From: Oxytricha trifallax
Lineage: Eukaryota; Ciliophora; Spirotrichea; Sporadotrichida; Oxytrichidae
Direction: 5' to 3'
DNA: 64,000 nt
Assembly: GCA_000711775.1 (NCBI GenBank)
Contig: ARYC01017089.1
Coordinates: 1 to 64,000 of the forward strand
Position 1 is the stretch's first letter; every line of letters starts with the position of its first letter. The translations under genes and the position numbers were made by a program. Positions 1-12,300 of the stretch are shown here, in pieces. The notes beneath the pieces were generated by a model. The model did no database searches. It saw only the letters and a list, made by a program, of their open reading frames with translations, and was not told the origin of the DNA.

Positions 1-1623
1 CATAGATTTTTTAAATTAACAATATCAAATGAACAGTTAAATAAAGCTTTCCTTGATTAAGTAAGAATTATCAGAGAAATTCTTAGAAAATCACATCCTA
101 AATGATTAAATATAGCCTTAACTCCCACCACTAAATCTCATTAAATCCTTAGCACAAATGAGTGAGGGAAATTTTTACTCTTAGGACGAATTGCAATTCA
201 ATTTGAGATACACTAGCATTTACCAGTACTTCCCAGTAAGGAATTCTTATTTATAAAACTTGAAGTTTGAAACCATCAGCAAAAGAAGACCACTGATTTA
301 GGCTATAATAGACACGGAATATTTTAATGATTAAATCAAGTTCTACAGAAATCATAAAGGCTGGCTTAAAATTGAAAGCAAAGACATCGACTTTTGGAGA
401 AATACTTCGAAATTAAAATACCTAAAAATATTCAAGAGATGAGATAAATAATTAATCATATAGATTCTGATATAAGCGATTAATAAGAAATTTCCTATGA
501 GTGGACTTTGAATAACATGAAAGATTCTTACTTGCACAATAATGACTAGTATGGAATAAATATATTTACTTATCATCTTTAATTATTTGAGCTCCATAAA
601 TATTAAAGGAATGCACTTTACTTAGGATGGCGAATTGAAGTTTAACTAGTAGATTGCCATAAGAGCCTACTATTACAAAGATGGTTACAGACAAGAAATT
701 AGAAGATTCTATCCTGAACTTTAATTTAAAGCAAAGCTTGAGCTAAATTAATATTAATCAGAGTTATCTATTAACGTCCAGTAACTAAAATTTGCAGAAT
801 TCAAAGTCAGAGCAAAATCTGTTTTGATTCCAGAAGAAGAATATGAAGTTGCTTAAGCTGCAAATCTAGCGATCTAGAAATACTAAAAAATACTTAATCA
901 AAAGGTCATCACACTTTTACATAAATTTAAAGTATACTTTTAGAATATTTATTCATAAAGGAGCAGGAAGAGCTAAATGGCTTGAGTGTTTAGGAGTTGC
1001 CAACCCTGAAATATCACTCAAGTTTAAGATAGAACTGCTTAAATTGATATAGTAGGCTCAACAGATATGGAATATAGCTAATTCAGGTCTAGTAAATAAT
1101 GTCAAGAGTTTTAGCAGGACTTAGTCAATAATTTCGAGAGAGCGCTATTTCCATATATTCATTAAAATCATTATTTAAAGCTATTTTTCATGCTGTTTGA
1201 AGATGGATAATAAACTAAATTATCTGAATTTAAAAATTAAAGCATTACTTCCGATCAAATGTATGAGTAATTTTAATCAGAAATATGAACTTAATCAGAA
1301 TATAAAAGCAATAAGAAGATCTCGGCGCAATAATAAGAACCAAAGAAGCCTGATGAAATATGATCAAAAACATAAATCTCCAATTTTCATAATAGATGAA
1401 TAACTTGCAAGTATAAAATTCATTAAGAAAAAATAGATCATATTATGGCATTGACTTTGGCTAAATTGATAGTTATAATGAATACGACGATGGTTACTCT
1501 TATTTTATTGCAATGGTTAAATCTTATTTAAAAACTAATATAATCAGATTGACAGAATTATATCTAAACTATTTAATTATTTTCATTTATTTATTCAATT
1601 TAAAAGTTGTTTTGAAATTTTGA
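1..1623 (+). CDS. Uncharacterised protein, 5' end outside the window
   Basis: An unrecognised gene, open from the left edge with TAA/TAG read as Gln. Clear coding blocks include one around 50-430 (containing LPPLNLIKSLAQ and NHKGWLKIESKDIDFW), one around 440-660 (YEWTLNNMKDSYLHNNDQYG), one from 611 to about 920 (YYKDGYRQEIRRFYPELQF) and a C-terminal block around 1400-1540 (YYGIDFGQIDSYNEYDDG). The blocks lie in different frames, so small IESs or introns separate them. Between 920 and 1400 two or three frames are open at once and I could not choose between them. The last TGA in the C-terminal frame is at 1621. It converges with the PTEN-like gene on the other strand. That the region codes is fairly sure; its function is unknown. 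Confidence 0.5.
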
Positions 1624-1625
1624 CA

Positions 1626-4600
1626 TACAAAATTTCTCCAGTAATAAGTTCCAAGATACTACTGATTAGAATTCTTATAATTTATATTTTGAAATCTAGT
1701 CAAGCTGCTATTCTTGCTTAACTCGTTTATTCTTTCATTAATATCTTATGATTATCTTTCATAGCTTTTATCCAGAACATTTTTAACTTTCTTTTCTAGC
1801 TGTGAAGAATTGTACGCTGAATAATCTGCAGCACTATCCTAAAAATATTAATTAAAATTTTATCATTTAATTGATCATTTTGAAAGAATTAAGACTATTT
1901 CTTGTTTTGATTTCTATTAATAAGTGAAATTTGTTGCATCAAATTTTATTCTGAGTCCTGCAACCCAGCTCTCCTAAGGGACCTTTTATTTTAACTTAAT
2001 CTATCTTATTCATCTGAGGCTGAATAGTTTATGGATTTATTGTGTGAAAAATCTAACTCTGACAGCCTTATTACAGTCCGAGTATCATCATCGTTGAATG
2101 CAGCTGTCATTTAAGGTTAAAGAAGCAAGGATTGATTATGAATACTTGTGGAGAAGGGGTTTTAATCAAGCAATGCTGAAGATAGATTTTGCTTTGGGCT
2201 AACGAAAGATTCCATTGAAGTTCTAATGTGGTGACCCTTACCCTATACTCCTTGAATTTGTTGACCTTTTATTACTAATTAGCTGCTTGACTTAAATTAT
2301 TGGGACTAAATTTAATCCTCCATTTTTCGACCTTCAGTAGCAGAGAATATCGATTCTTTAATGGATCGATTTGTAAGCAAATTATCTGAGTCACTTTCTT
2401 AGTCCACTTCAGATATTGCATAATTAGAACGTTTTCTCTTATCATTATTGCTTGCGTAAACTTAATTGTTGAATCTTGGCAACTATTTCCTGGCTGATAC
2501 GCTAGTTATCCCGAAGTTATTAGTTCTCTTTATTTAATGAATTTTTCTTTCTTGATATTGATTTTTTTGAATTTTGAAAGAGCCTCTATCCTTATCATCT
2601 CTTATAGAAGTGTTTAAAGCCATTCCCTCTTCGTTATCGTCTTTCACTATACAATTTTCATCATCGGAATCTGACATATTTTCTTCAGGTGACTTTGGAC
2701 TTATGTCAGCTTACTTAATTAATTTAGCATCTCGTTTAAGTTCTTAGGTATCAAAAGACTCATTTTTTCTTTCATAGCTATCAAGATTCCCAAAACTTGA
2801 GTAGTCCTTTTCTTGAATGTCAGACTTAGAAGTTTCAACTTTTTTTGTTTCTACAAGATTTTGCAAACTCTATTTAGCTTTAATTCTTTTTTAGCCATTC
2901 TATTGGTATTTATTAATAGTCAGCTTCATAAAGTCAATGATTTCTTTGAATACATCTACATCCTTAACTTATTTTGTTGAGTTTTAAACTCTTTTTCTGG
3001 TGGGAGAACCATTTAATGACTTAGTTTTATTTTTTTTTTATCCTTAATCTGTAACTTCCTAACTTATATCAAAATCTTTAACGTCAAATTATTGAGGCTT
3101 AATTAATTGATACTCATCCTCTGGTCTCATCTAATAATTGTTGTCCGTTCTTCCCATTTATGTTGGTACAATAAAATCACTAAAAGTTATGTTATCTTTA
3201 TTTTAAAAGCTTTAAATTTTCACTTTTCCAACCCCATCTGATACAAACCTTGCATTTAACCAATAATGAAAAGTTAATTTACAATTAGACTTGATTTTAG
3301 AAGTTCTAATTTTAACACAAATATCCTCAGTTATAGCTATCTCTTCATGAAATATTATCAAAATAAAGTAATTTTCATCTTGCTTGTTAAAGATTATATG
3401 CTCAGTAAATTACTTTTATACTTTCTTCTTATCTTAACTCTTATATAAATTTGGGTTTTCAAATGATCTTAAAAATACTTTCAGATTTATTCCTATTGGA
3501 TTCTATTTGAATGGGCCAATACATAAAGACATAAGTTTCAATCTACTTTTAGGTAAAAACAAGTGATCAAAAGCTTTTGGATTTTGAAGGAATGGAACAA
3601 TAAGTTATCTATAAGGTGATTTGAAGTTTTGCTTCAAAAACTGATTGAAGTAATGCAAATATCTTTTTTGACTAGCAACTCCAAGACCTTTTCCATCTTT
3701 TGTTCTTCTTGAATTGAAAAACTCCACACCATCATAACCGTCTGTACATGCTTCCATAAATATTAAATAGGCACTTATTGCCACACCTGTTCTACCCTTT
3801 CCTGCTTTACAATGAATAGCTACCATGTTCTCTTCATCTTATATAAGAAATAGCAAAATGTCAAGCAACATGTTGAAAATTTACTAAATTTAACAAGGAT
3901 TATGATCCATCATAGGAAAGTAAGCCACTTTTATCTCTCCATTACTGAAACTTAATTAGTTAGTGTCTATGAAGTGATCATCGCATAAGTTGTAGATTTT
4001 GACTTTGTTATTATGAAATTTCTTGAAAAACATTAGCACCTTATCAAGTGGGTTTCTGTAAATAGATCTTATGCCAGAAGCAGGTAAGCCCATTGCTATT
4101 ACTCTTTTAGTTATATATCCCAAATCTAAATTTAATTCTTCATCTCTAAATCTTAGTCAATTCTACGAAACCATTGAATGTATACAAGCGGACTTTGAAT
4201 TAAACTTCTTGACTTCTAAAATTTTCTTTTGTTTCAACAGCTCTTTGTGATATTCATCAGAAAAATCATCAAGTTTTTATAGATCAATTTCCTCTAAAAG
4301 CAAATTTAGTTGATGAAAAATTACTTGAATCTTCTTCAGCTGATAATTTAAATTTAAGAAGCAGTTTATTTTGATATGGAAGATGGTTTACACTCATTTA
4401 TATAGAAAAATAAAATAATAAATGAATAAAATTACTCATAAAACACCATAGATCAATTAAGAAGCGATAAATTGAGTTAAGAACAATTAGATTAACAATT
4501 AATAATTATTGGCTGAAATTAAATATAAACGTGATTAGATTAATTTATTAGGACAGTAATAGAGCCAATAGTTTTAATTATTAGCACAAAAATGTACGCC

Positions 4601-4888
4601 AATAATAATTAATTTTTAATATAATTTTTCTTAACTCTAATCCTCGTTTCTTAATTAATCTATGGGGTCTTACTATCTTTTACAGAAGACAATCTTGCAT
4701 GCTCATACTAATCCTGATTTATAATATGTTTTCGTAGGTTTTAATTAGTTTCTTCTTCGTCAGTATAATTCACTAAAAAAAGTATTAAGACTATCAAGAG
4801 TTATACATTAATTTTTTGTCAAGGGTTCACCACTTTCTTGATTATACTTTTCTGGATGTTACTAACTTGTTGACCTAGAATTACCCAT
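1626..4888 (-). CDS. PTEN-like phosphoinositide 3-phosphatase
   Basis: Lipid and protein phosphatase of the PTEN family, expected to remove the 3-phosphate from PIP3. The P-loop HCKAGKGRTG lies near 3800-3830, preceded by PTEN-typical blocks (LDLGYI, IAMGLPASGIRSIYRNP, KIYNLCDDHF, YFPMMDHNP) and followed by FNSRRTKDGKGLGVASQKRY. A C2-like domain follows down to about 3100, then a long Ser/Lys/Gln-rich tail to about 1630 whose exact stop I could not settle. The N-terminus starts MGNSRST at 4888, a possible N-myristoylation site. A 34-nt GT-AG intron at 4773-4806 restores the frame. A TIR-bearing insert at about 4340-4671 separates the first exon block from the phosphatase domain. Further small frame changes near 4150 suggest another intron or IES. 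The family call is secure; ends and joints are approximate. Confidence 0.85.
4444..4668. mobile_element. Foldback TIR element inside the PTEN-like gene (IES)
   Basis: The two ends form imperfect inverted repeats: CCATAGATCAATTAAGAAGCG at the left is the complement of CGTTTCTTAATTAATCTATGG at the right, and the pairing continues inward around GAGTTAAGAA. The interior is AT-rich with no ORF. It sits between two coding blocks of the PTEN-like gene. A TCTT repeat at 4333-4336 and 4668-4671 is in matching codon phase and could be the pointer, giving a 335-bp IES, but four bases is weak support. Confidence 0.55.
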
Positions 4889-5028
4889 TAATATTTAAAT
4901 AAATATTTAAACAAATTCTGGCTTATTTATTATCTGAATTTGTATCTGACATATTAAATTAATGTTCACTTTAATTGAATATCATAAAATTAGCATTTTG
5001 ATACTATAAATATAAAGATTATTAATAA

Positions 5029-7973
5029 ATGGGAGGTTTGTGTTCTTGTGCTTAGCCTGGAAAATCTTCCTCAGGAATTTAAGATAGAACTTCACAATTT
5101 TCAATTTTAAAAGAACATTAACTGAGAAGGTAACAGTAACAAACTTCAACAGATCAAACTGAGGCCTCTGTACCTCTGGAGTTCTATAATAACAACAGTG
5201 TAATTAATCAATCCATAACTACTCCAAATAATGTTTTGTACACTCACCGAGAGTCTATGATAACACTTGAAGATCATGAAGACAACTTTCAGTAAAATGC
5301 AAAATTTATCAAAATCTAATAGCAGAACCTTCTAGGGAAAATTAAGCAATTTTAAAGTCTTTTGAATCTTTGTACTCACTGTTAGTTAGATAAGAAACTC
5401 GAGAAGTATCAAGATATGTCTGATAAATTGAGAAAAGTTGTGCAAAAGATTAATCCTTAAGCTGAAAGCTATAATGACTTAATGTCGACCCTGCTTAGAG
5501 ACATGTAATCAAATAGTCCTTCTCCAGATAAGAATTCAAAATAGTAGACACCAGTAGATACTAGAATGGGTACTCCTTCGAAACTCTCATCCATGTCTGT
5601 ACTTGCTGATCTCAATTAATTAGATAAAATTGAGGGGTCTTTCCACCAAGATATACTATTAAGCAATCCAAAAACATAAAGAGGTATGACGAGCATGTCT
5701 TCATCGTTAAGTCTGACACCTAGCAAGTGTCACAGTGGAGCTGTACTCTAATATGAACATAAATTCAAGAAATGCTTGGAGTCGTATGAATACGATGTTG
5801 TTAGCTTCGAAATGCAAGCTGACTTGTTAATCCTTAGTTAGCAATCAGAAATCATACTGAATATTACATTTTATTTTATATTTTTTAAAAGTTTGCAGAA
5901 GTATGAGGGATTGTAAGGACTTGATACTAAAGTAGCCGAAGAATTTAGTTTAATCCCATAATATTTGAATGAATAAGATACCAAGAAATAGCTTGATTCA
6001 ATTCATAAGGCCATTGAATTATTCTAGAAAAACCAAGAATTTAAATTCTACTATTATTTTTTAAAGAGACTTTGTAACAAACTTATCAACAAAACATTTT
6101 GGATTAAGTTTGCTAAATATGTCAAACCCTTTAAGATCTAAAGTATCAAATCTTGACCCTTGATAAAAAAATATTATATTAAGATGAGCAAGCAAACATA
6201 TTGGTAAAATAATTCGAAGAGACAAAAAAAGAAGTTCAAATGTTTCAGATCGCTTAACCTAAATATGCTGAGGATTTAGATTAACAACAGACTTCAATCT
6301 TTGAGATGGGTTCTGAAATATAATAACTTACAGTCCAAGTTAATGACCACTTGAAATAATTAATAATGCAACTTATCGAAGCTATTAAAAATGATGACTT
6401 GCCAATCTAATCTGTTTTAAGTTCACTTCATCAAATAATGCAAGAGGCAGATCTAAAAAACTTTTTTATTTATTTTTATAGATGGAACTAAGAACTTAAT
6501 GTAGCAAGCAATTATAGGGCATTTTATCATATATAAAGTTAAATGCATCAACTTAAATTCTACTCTCCATAGATCTACTTTGATGGAATATGTCGACTTA
6601 CTTTTAGAGTAAAATTAAACCACTACTACAATTGGGGCATAGTTAGATTAATCTGAAGGAGGTGTGCTTGGAATTAAAATAGAAGCCTAGCTTTTAAACA
6701 TGAAATAAATGCTTGAATAAATTGAAGATGAAAAGGGATTAATAATTAAATATTAATTAAAAAACATATCACATTATTAGATTTTTGGAAGAGACTGATG
6801 AAGATGCGATGTTATAATAAATTACATAACTAAGCCAAATGATAGCTCAAAATGAATATATGGTTGAAATTTAGAAAAGCTAAATTCTTATTCAACAAAA
6901 AAATTTGGAAATTAATTAGAGTTATAAGGATTACGTTAAATATCAAGAATTTTGTCAAAAAATAAGATTAGATTTGTTGTATATTCAAAACGAGATCTTT
7001 TCCAAATTTATTTTTAATTTTTTGTAAATTTGATGATTTAAGATAAGACTTTAGTGAGAATAATCATCCTTACTTTTTTATATTATTTTACATTCAAAAG
7101 CTTGGTTTAATCTTTTAACAATTCTTGAAGCAGTCAGATCTGTATCATTAACTAATAACAGAAAAGTCTTTCGATTTTTATCAAACAACCCTTAACTTTA
7201 TAGTAGAAAACAGGTCTCTAAGCGACAATGACCATCAATTTTACTAATTAAACTCTGAAGACTTATTCAAAGAAATGGAAATTATAAGCAATGTATTAGG
7301 TTCGCTGCAAAAATACCTAGGTGAATTTGAAATGGTAGTAGTTTTCTCAAATAAACAAAGAACTTAAAGATCAACTACAGACTTTCACTCACGATCAGTG
7401 AGCTAAGTAAGCTAGGACCTCCAAAATTAGATCAATACCTTACCTTTGATAATTGGCTAGTAGTTCACTAAATTTGATAAAACTCTGTACGATATAATGA
7501 CTTCTGAGTAAGAAGCTTCTTAACTACTGAAGTAACTTGTTATCTTCCCAATTTTGTTTTAGATATAAGTAAGTTTACCAGATCCTAAAACACATTTAGA
7601 TTCGAAAAACAACTAGTAAAGATCCTCTATTTTAGGGTTTAGTAAAAAACCTGAAACTTCTTCACTAAGTTAAAACCCTTTTAATAAATCTTAGAAGGAA
7701 TAAGAGAAGAGTTTTGCAATATACTCTCTTCTATCTAAATAGCTATAGACTGTAAAAGAGAACGGGGATTCTTAATAAAATGAATAACATCACAAGAAAC
7801 TAATTAAATCAGAAGACTTTCATTAATTTAAAATTAAGTTTATTGATGAGGATGAAGATCAGCTCGCAATCAAAATGAGAAGTGGTCTATATTTAAGAAT
7901 TGACAGAATAGGAATGTATAAAAATGAACTTTAACTCGTTCATAAATATGGGTTTAATTCCATAAGTTTATGA
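5029..7973 (+). CDS. Large coiled-coil protein with N-terminal MGGLCSC
   Basis: Not recognised. Start at 5029 gives MGGLCSCAQ, a plausible myristoylation/palmitoylation site, so the protein may be membrane-attached. The first block (to a TGA at 6154) is rich in Ser, Gln and Lys. The next blocks (about 6150-7020 and 7130-7970) are rich in Glu, Gln, Lys and Leu with heptad-like spacing, as in coiled coils. The blocks change frame near 6150, 6650, 6790 and 7020-7130, so several introns or IESs are likely. The stretch 7015-7130 is AT-rich and looks non-coding. The final TGA is at 7971. It could instead be two adjacent genes split near 6160. Confidence 0.55.
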
Positions 7974-8235
7974 TATGTTTATTAAAGCAAGATTTTTAAT
8001 TTCATAAATTAAAAGACAGTGAATCTACATTGTATTAATAAAAGTAATTTTATTAATAAATTAAAAATAGTCTATTATTAAATTCGAATTGGATAGTCAT
8101 TCAATTTTGATGATTTTTTGTGATTCCTAAATCACTAAGTACTTTTTTAGTACTCTATTATTGAATGTTGCTAATGTTATATAAACTGTAGTTTACAGGA
8201 TAAGAATTGTGAATATAATGAAGATAGTTTTGAAG

Positions 8236-9028
8236 TCATTAAATGGTAGGAAGTAAACTTCCCAAATTTTAATGTATAAGTTATGACAGCTTTTTACAAA
8301 TTTAATAAACAGGTTGACCTAAATAGCAGAACCCAGCATAGTTTACAAATCCGTAAATGAAAAACATGTAAGAATAGTATCGTATTTTTTTGGTATAGTT
8401 AAACATGATTCCACTCATTATCAGTTCTATATTTAGAAGAACGAAGGGAGCAAAATGATTCATGATAGGACCTCTATATGTATGGGGCTGCCATATATCC
8501 ATCACTAACTTACGATCAAATAGTAAGCTCCAGTAGAGAATGTTTATTAAGTATTCCATTAAAATATAATTTACCTTTCAAATAATAATTTACATGCTCT
8601 CTTCTTGGTGAATTTAATTCCTTAAATTATTCTATATTAGTAACTAACTAAAGTTTTTCCATAGCAACTACTACCTCAAAAAAGTCTAATACTGATCCAT
8701 GGTACTTTTCGCTTCTAGAAGGCCTGTGACTGAAAAGCAGAAGCCAAAAGACTACAGTAGTGAAAAGATTTCCCCAATTCGAATAGTAAAAGAAGTAATC
8801 AATTTTATAGTCGAGAGTTGTGTAGTACCACATTAGAGTTTGAGTTATACAAATCATAAGTCTAATTTTCTGCAAGGTCGTTTCTGATACAAGTTTTGTA
8901 GGTGACGTCGCTAGTCGTATAATCTTCCTTTATTCCTACACTCTAGTTTTCCCTTTATTTTTCTCTTTTTTGCTATTCTGTGATTGGGCTTTCGAACTGT
9001 CATCATTTGATAAATCATTTGATTTTAT
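8236..9028 (-). CDS. Multi-pass membrane protein, AIG1/FAR-17a-like
   Basis: Two hydrophobic blocks (about 8880-8640 and 8560-8240) hold several predicted membrane spans, e.g. around LFTTVVFWLLLFSH and INILYWSLLFDRKLV. The pattern of a span, then NH in PIMNHFAPF, then another span ending in a short YLGQPVY tail resembles the AIG1/ADTRP/FAR-17a family, whose animal members hydrolyse FAHFA lipids using a Thr and a His. That assignment is tentative. The N-terminus (Lys/Ser-rich, open back to 9028) has no clear ATG, so a 5' exon may be missing. The two blocks are separated by about 85 AT-rich bases (8560-8647), probably an intron or IES. The stop TGA is at 8236. Confidence 0.5.
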
Positions 9029-9359
9029 TCATAATTAAAGAGTAACTTTATACTATGTTTGTAAAAAATGTATTTTATTTTTATGTTTTAAATTCATTTA
9101 GTTAGAATGATTAAATTGAACATGATGTTGAAATATCTAAAGGACTCTCATGACTAGAATATTCTTCAGATATTAAATCAAATTTAGTAGAATTTTGATT
9201 CATGATTTAAAAAAACTGTATTCAAGTATTTTATTATTATTAGATTCTCGTTTCTTACAGCATTTATACCTCTTGAGATTCGCTATTGACTGGTATAACT
9301 ATATAAGGTTAATGAATTAATAACATCATATCTTAATTATTACTTACTATCAAATAAAG

Positions 9360-12300
9360 ATGAACTCAGAACAAAAAGATTTTAAGGCTGTCAAAGTCTA
9401 GATGAAATCAAGCTAAAAGACAGGCGAAACTCTTTCAAGAAGTATGTTGTACTCTGGTATCAACATTTTCGGTCAACTTTCATAGCTATATTTGCAAAAT
9501 AAAGAAGCAGGTGGTTCTTACAATGCTTTCTCTGCTTAGGTCAAGCCAAACAACTCAGGTGCTGATGGAGGTGAAGGTTCTATGATGAATCTATCTCAAG
9601 AGGTTCTTGCTATATTTAAGAGAATGTAGAAGAAAGATTCTACTACTAAAATCAAGGCATTTGCAGAGCTCGATAGATATCTTGAGCAAATAGATTAGTC
9701 TGATATTTCCTAGCTAGAATCTGATTCAGATGAACTATAAAATCTCTTAACTTTCTTCCTTTATCATTTCTGCAGGATCATCATCAATGAGCCTGATAAA
9801 AAAGTAAGAGAGGCAGCTCATCAATCATTCTCCTAGTTCATATTTATTAATTTATTACCTTCATTAAGAAAGCAAAAAGAAGAATTGGACCTCACTTAAA
9901 GAAAATATTCTCACTTTGGTACTGCTCATTCTTTGACATATCTCAAGAAGTTGCTCAATTGGCAAAGAAAAATTTTGAGCTTGCTTTTCCAGAAAATAAG
10001 AGGGAATAAGTATTCAAAATTGCATTCAAAAATTTCCTTAATTTTGCTAATGACTAACTAAAACAAAGCGAGGATTAAATCAGTGATAGTGCTGCAGATC
10101 TATCAAAAGCTTAGAGAGAAGATGTCTTTGATAGGATAACAAGTAGTGTCTTATTAGCACTCGCTAACAGCTTTGGCTTTACAAAATCATGGAGTGAAGA
10201 GGAGTAATAACACTTTATAAAAAAGCTGATTGATATTCTTGACCTTAACGTCCAAATTTCAAATGAAGATACTAAAGATAAGAAAGGCAAGCAAAAGTAA
10301 AGTTAAAGCTATCTTTGGGGATTCTTGCAATCGAACTATAGAGGAAGAGTGAGATCCTCTTGTCTATAATTCATCTCAAACTTACTGCTTAATCTTCCAT
10401 AGGATATTGTTCAATAGCATATTAATCAATTATCTCCACAAATTTACAAACTTGTCGGAGAAGACAATTCATCCCTTTAAACCACTCTCTGGAGAGAAGC
10501 CTTATTCAATTTAGGCAAAAATTATCCACAGTCTTGGGAAACAATAAATATTAAAAAGGATTTCCTTCCAAAGCTTTATATTTCCTTGAAGAATGCAGGT
10601 TTTGGAGCTCCTTAAGCTCTTTATGAAAATTTCATTAAATTTGCCTCTATCTTCCCATTCTATCATATTTACAATTACACTGAAGATAAAACAAATAAGG
10701 CTTCATTCAAAGAGAGATGTAACTTAATTAGAGAAGCTTTCACCACTATTTATTAAGGCCTAAGAAACGATGAATCCGTGGCATTCCACAGTGAGCTAAC
10801 AAAATGCTACTATGAGACATTAGCATTTATCTTACTTAAAAGAATTTAGCCATTAATATAATCAAATGACGCTTCTGAAGATGACAAAACCTTTGCACTT
10901 GAACAAATAAAGAAGACAATTCAAGTCCCAATTGAAGATTACATCAATAATTATGAGAGATTCGTCAGCAAGGTTCAAAATTAAAGGAATATCAGACACA
11001 CAATTCCTCAAAGATTGTCAAAGTTATTAACAGATCTTTCTGAAAGAGATGCAGAGTTAATCATTTTTGAAACTGTGATTAACAATATTTGGGATAGCGT
11101 TTAATTATCACTTGATAAGCAAAACACAATCAGATTCATAATTTAAGCTTCGTAAACTCCTACAATAATTATTCATATTTAATTGTGATTGTTGTACGGC
11201 CTAATTAAGAACAAAAGCAAGTATTTCGAGAAGTATATTCTTGAAAATCTAATTATAAGAGCTGTTAATTTCTTAATAGATAACGTAGCTGCAGAAATAA
11301 AAGATCTAAGCAAAGATAATATTGACAAAGCATAGTAAAAACTAATTAACCTCTAGAGTTTACTCTACAAGCTAAACAAGCAATCAATCATTGTTCCAAA
11401 AGACTAGATCCAGCTTGAATAAATCATTTAAACCCTGAAAGAGTTAGTTCAAAAAGAGGAGCTTGCTAAAAATGTTCTTAAGGAAGATATGCTTATTAAA
11501 TTCAATACTCTTAAGGAGCATTTAGTGAAGTGTGTCGTCCTTACTATAAATATCTAAGATTCACCTATCTAAAATTAAACAATCAAACTTATGCTTATCG
11601 ATTTGCCTTTGTCTAATTAGTTAAGAGTTAAAACTTTGATCCCACAGAAAGAATTCTAGAAAGTTAACTTTGAAAGATATCTCAACAAGTTAAAGTAGCA
11701 GGGAGATAAGGAGACAGTCCTTGGATTCGTGAAAAATGAGCTAATTGGCAATGAAAAGTTAATAAGCTCTAATTAAATTGTGCTTTAATTGGCTCTTGAA
11801 AACACAGTCTAAGGAAAGCCTTCATTTGTTGAAGATAAGGATCTTGATGAAATTTCATAACAAGTCTTGGATAAAATTAAGTAGCATTTAAAGGATGCTT
11901 AAGTTATAGCATTTTACTTCTAATCAGTTAAACCTTTACTTAAACTAACTGCTGACAAAAGATTGATTAAGTTTCAATAGTTTTATAATTTTAAAATAAG
12001 ATTCGATTAAATAAGAAACTAGCTATTCGAGAGACTTTTAAACATCAAATTGAACAACAAGAATTACAAGCAACTTTGGTCTTTATTTGAAGAAGTCTTA
12101 AAAGATTCTATTAATAAGAAGGAAGAGGAATTTTTCAATCACTGTCAATCAGAGTTAAAGCAATAATTGAGCGTTTGCATTGCACATAACTTTGAATAAA
12201 AATTAGAGTTATACTTTTAATTTGAGATAATATTTTAAAAATTTGATTAATTAATGATTAATAACTCCAGTTTTGAGCTCGAAACTTTTGATAAGCTTAC

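Noticed and set aside
920-959. CATAAA repeat bounding 34 bp in the first gene as an IES
   Set aside because: It fits one frame, but two other frames downstream are also open and one looks more protein-like; phase cannot be settled.
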